A stretch of DNA of 19,016 nt, from contig NDFF03000200.1 in assembly GCA_002150815.3 (NCBI GenBank), positions 1-19,016 on the forward strand, written 5' to 3'. Each line of letters begins with the position of its first letter. Within the stretch, counting starts at the first letter, position 1. Below the pieces are notes generated by a model. That model was not told where the DNA came from, searched no databases, and saw only the letters and a list, made by a program, of their open reading frames with translations. Position numbers and translations under genes: made by a program. Shown piece after piece: positions 18,017 through 19,016 of this stretch. The DNA comes from Grammothele lineata (taxonomy: Eukaryota > Basidiomycota > Agaricomycetes > Polyporales > Polyporaceae).

Positions 18017-18582
18017 AGCTCTCGCCGTCACGCTGAAGCATTGGCTTTGTTTGGGCTTTGTTGATTTCGAGCGACAAGTCCAAATGGAGCCCTCGCCTTC
18101 GGTTCACCAGTAACGGCACTAGCTCTGGTGGGCTTCTCATCCGACAACGATAACTCTTACTAGGATGGTAAGGTGAGATTGCTCGAGCAACACTGTGGGT
18201 GTCCGTAAAGACAAATACCCTCAGCGTCGTCTTGTTTTCGCTTCCCCTCGACTCAGCTCTGCTGATTTTCGTGTAGGACACTACAAAATCGAGATGCGAT
18301 TCACTAGCTTTAGCGAGTAGTACAATCGTGCGGGCCAGGAAGTGTCGCGGCTTGGCTCCCACGTAAGGTTTCTGAGCGCGCTGACACAACGGAAGGCCGC
18401 GAGCCCAACATTTTTGCTTGCGAACGAGTTCGAACGCAGGTGAGCACTATCGTATATATATAACTTGGACACCAATACATGTGCTGATTCGTAAGTGGTT
18501 AGTCTTGGTTTAAGGAGAGTTTGTAGTACCATCCTCCAAGCTGAGAGAAACGCAGCGCGTCCGCAGCTCTCGAGAGGCGACG
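18017..18582. other. Region with promoter-like elements, no supportable gene
   Basis: A run TATATATATAA (18453-18463) lies about 120 bases before an ATG at 18583 and could be a TATA element. Several strong donor-like sites (GTAAGG at 18167 and 18364) and a CTGATTTTCGTGTAG acceptor-like site (18278) suggest a spliced transcript on the plus strand. Connecting them into a coding gene needs a 4-base exon, so I do not claim one. A minus-strand frame at 17949-18389 has no early ATG. Confidence 0.35.
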
Positions 18583-18978
18583 ATGGCGACGCCCGGCGAG
18601 AGCCTCACGATGGTAACTTGTGTGCTTCCCGCGTACCCTCACTCCCACGCATCAATACCGTTGTCCTCACAAGTCGACATGAACACCCCTGTCACGGCAG
18701 GTGCCGCCACAAGGACAAACAAACAAAGGAAGCGCTGGGCTTACTTGTGGGGCAAACAAACAGAGGTGTCACGATGGTGTGCAAACAGAGGTGTGACGAG
18801 GGGCAGTGCCGTTAGGCTGCAAGCAAGCAGGAGTCTAGCAAAGAGATGTATAGAGGGAGGACTCCAGGTAAGGAGGAGGAGCGAACAGAAGAACAAGTCT
18901 GCCCTCTCAGGGTCAGACAGGGGGTCCTTATATACATGTGGGGGGGTCTACAATACACTACCTATGATTGGACGCTAA
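18583..18978 (+). CDS. Weak 131-codon open frame near the right edge
   Basis: The ATG at 18583 (GACGATGGCG) opens MATPGESLTMVTCVLPAYPH... to a stop at 18978. After ten codons a possible GTAACT donor follows, so only the first exon of a spliced gene might be real. The second half is arginine/lysine-rich and overlaps repeat-like DNA that reads better as a promoter or LTR on the other strand. No family recognised. Confidence 0.15.
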   Translation: MATPGESLTMVTCVLPAYPHSHASIPLSSQVDMNTPVTAGAATRTNKQRKRWAYLWGKQTEVSRWCANRGVTRGSAVRLQASRSLAKRCIEGGLQVRRRSEQKNKSALSGSDRGSLYTCGGVYNTLPMIGR

Positions 18979-19016
18979 AGATAGGGGGAATATCAAATGG
19001 TTACCAAGGGAGCGAG
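18700..19016 (-). mobile_element. LTR-like or promoter-like sequence on the minus strand, cut by the window edge
   Basis: Read on the minus strand, the segment has CATGTATATAAGGACCCCC (TATA-type box near 18934-18926), then GAGAGGGCAGACTTG, CTCC repeats and further down CCCCTCGTCACA. This arrangement (TATATAAGG followed by a short transcribed leader) is common in fungal retrotransposon LTRs. I see no primer-binding site, no paired LTR and no gag/pol frame, so an ordinary promoter is also possible. The element, if real, is partial. Confidence 0.25.
18757..18799 (+). repeat. Near-identical 18-bp direct repeat, offset 25
   Basis: CAAACAGAGGTGTCACGA (18757-18774) and CAAACAGAGGTGTGACGA (18782-18799) differ at one base. 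Related CAAACAAA pieces precede them (about 18717-18760). Tandem motifs like this are frequent in LTRs and promoters. Confidence 0.7.

Noticed and set aside
18083..18375. Spliced plus-strand gene starting MEPSPSVHQ
   Set aside because: It stays open only if a 4-base exon is assumed between two introns; this is too permissive to claim.
17949..18389. 146-codon minus-strand frame
   Set aside because: It starts with TTG, the first ATG is far inside, and plus-strand splice-like signals run through the same bases.
1..19016. CRISPR arrays, bacterial operons, prophage or plasmid features
   Set aside because: There are no regularly spaced repeats and no bacterial gene signals; intron structure shows that the DNA is fungal.

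Overview
The window looks like nuclear DNA of a filamentous basidiomycete, probably an Agaricomycete and perhaps a polypore. The clear genes are split by many short introns of 48-88 bases. Their donors are mostly GTACGT, GTGAGT or GTGCGC, and their acceptors mostly CAG or TAG. Coding exons are rich in G/C at third codon positions, start codons sit behind pyrimidine-rich leaders, and there are no operons or ribosome-binding sites. The organism call is inference; no species can be named from the sequence.

Layout. 1-1276: a weak two-exon candidate (152-519), then the 3' flank of the next gene. 1277-2546 (minus): a well-supported six-exon gene for a 329-residue protein of unknown function. 2547-3435: an intergenic region shared by two divergent genes, with an E-box and an inverted repeat. 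3436-5031 (plus): a four-exon gene for a 402-residue protein ending in a complete C3HC4 RING finger, the only product with a recognisable biochemical role (ubiquitin E3 ligase). 5032 to about 12700: about 7.6 kb without a convincing gene, holding short broken reading frames that look like decayed or repeat-derived sequence. 13059-15022 (plus): a nine-exon gene for a protein of about 475 residues, unknown function. 15023-16440: GC-rich, then strongly pyrimidine-rich noncoding DNA with a hairpin and a hexamer repeat. 16658-16985: a diverged direct repeat lying against a small two-exon gene (16994-17487). 17941-18016: two perfect palindromes, a bZIP-type and a double bHLH-type site. 18583-19016: a weak open frame overlapped by sequence resembling a long terminal repeat on the minus strand.

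The two left-hand genes are head to head and may share control elements. Nothing else links the genes into a pathway. I found no tRNA, rRNA, CRISPR array or intact transposon. The most useful results are four reconstructed splice models (with phases checked), the palindromic regulatory cluster near 18 kb, and an unusually long first intron in the RING gene that holds a competing open frame. I did not find a clearly new biological system.
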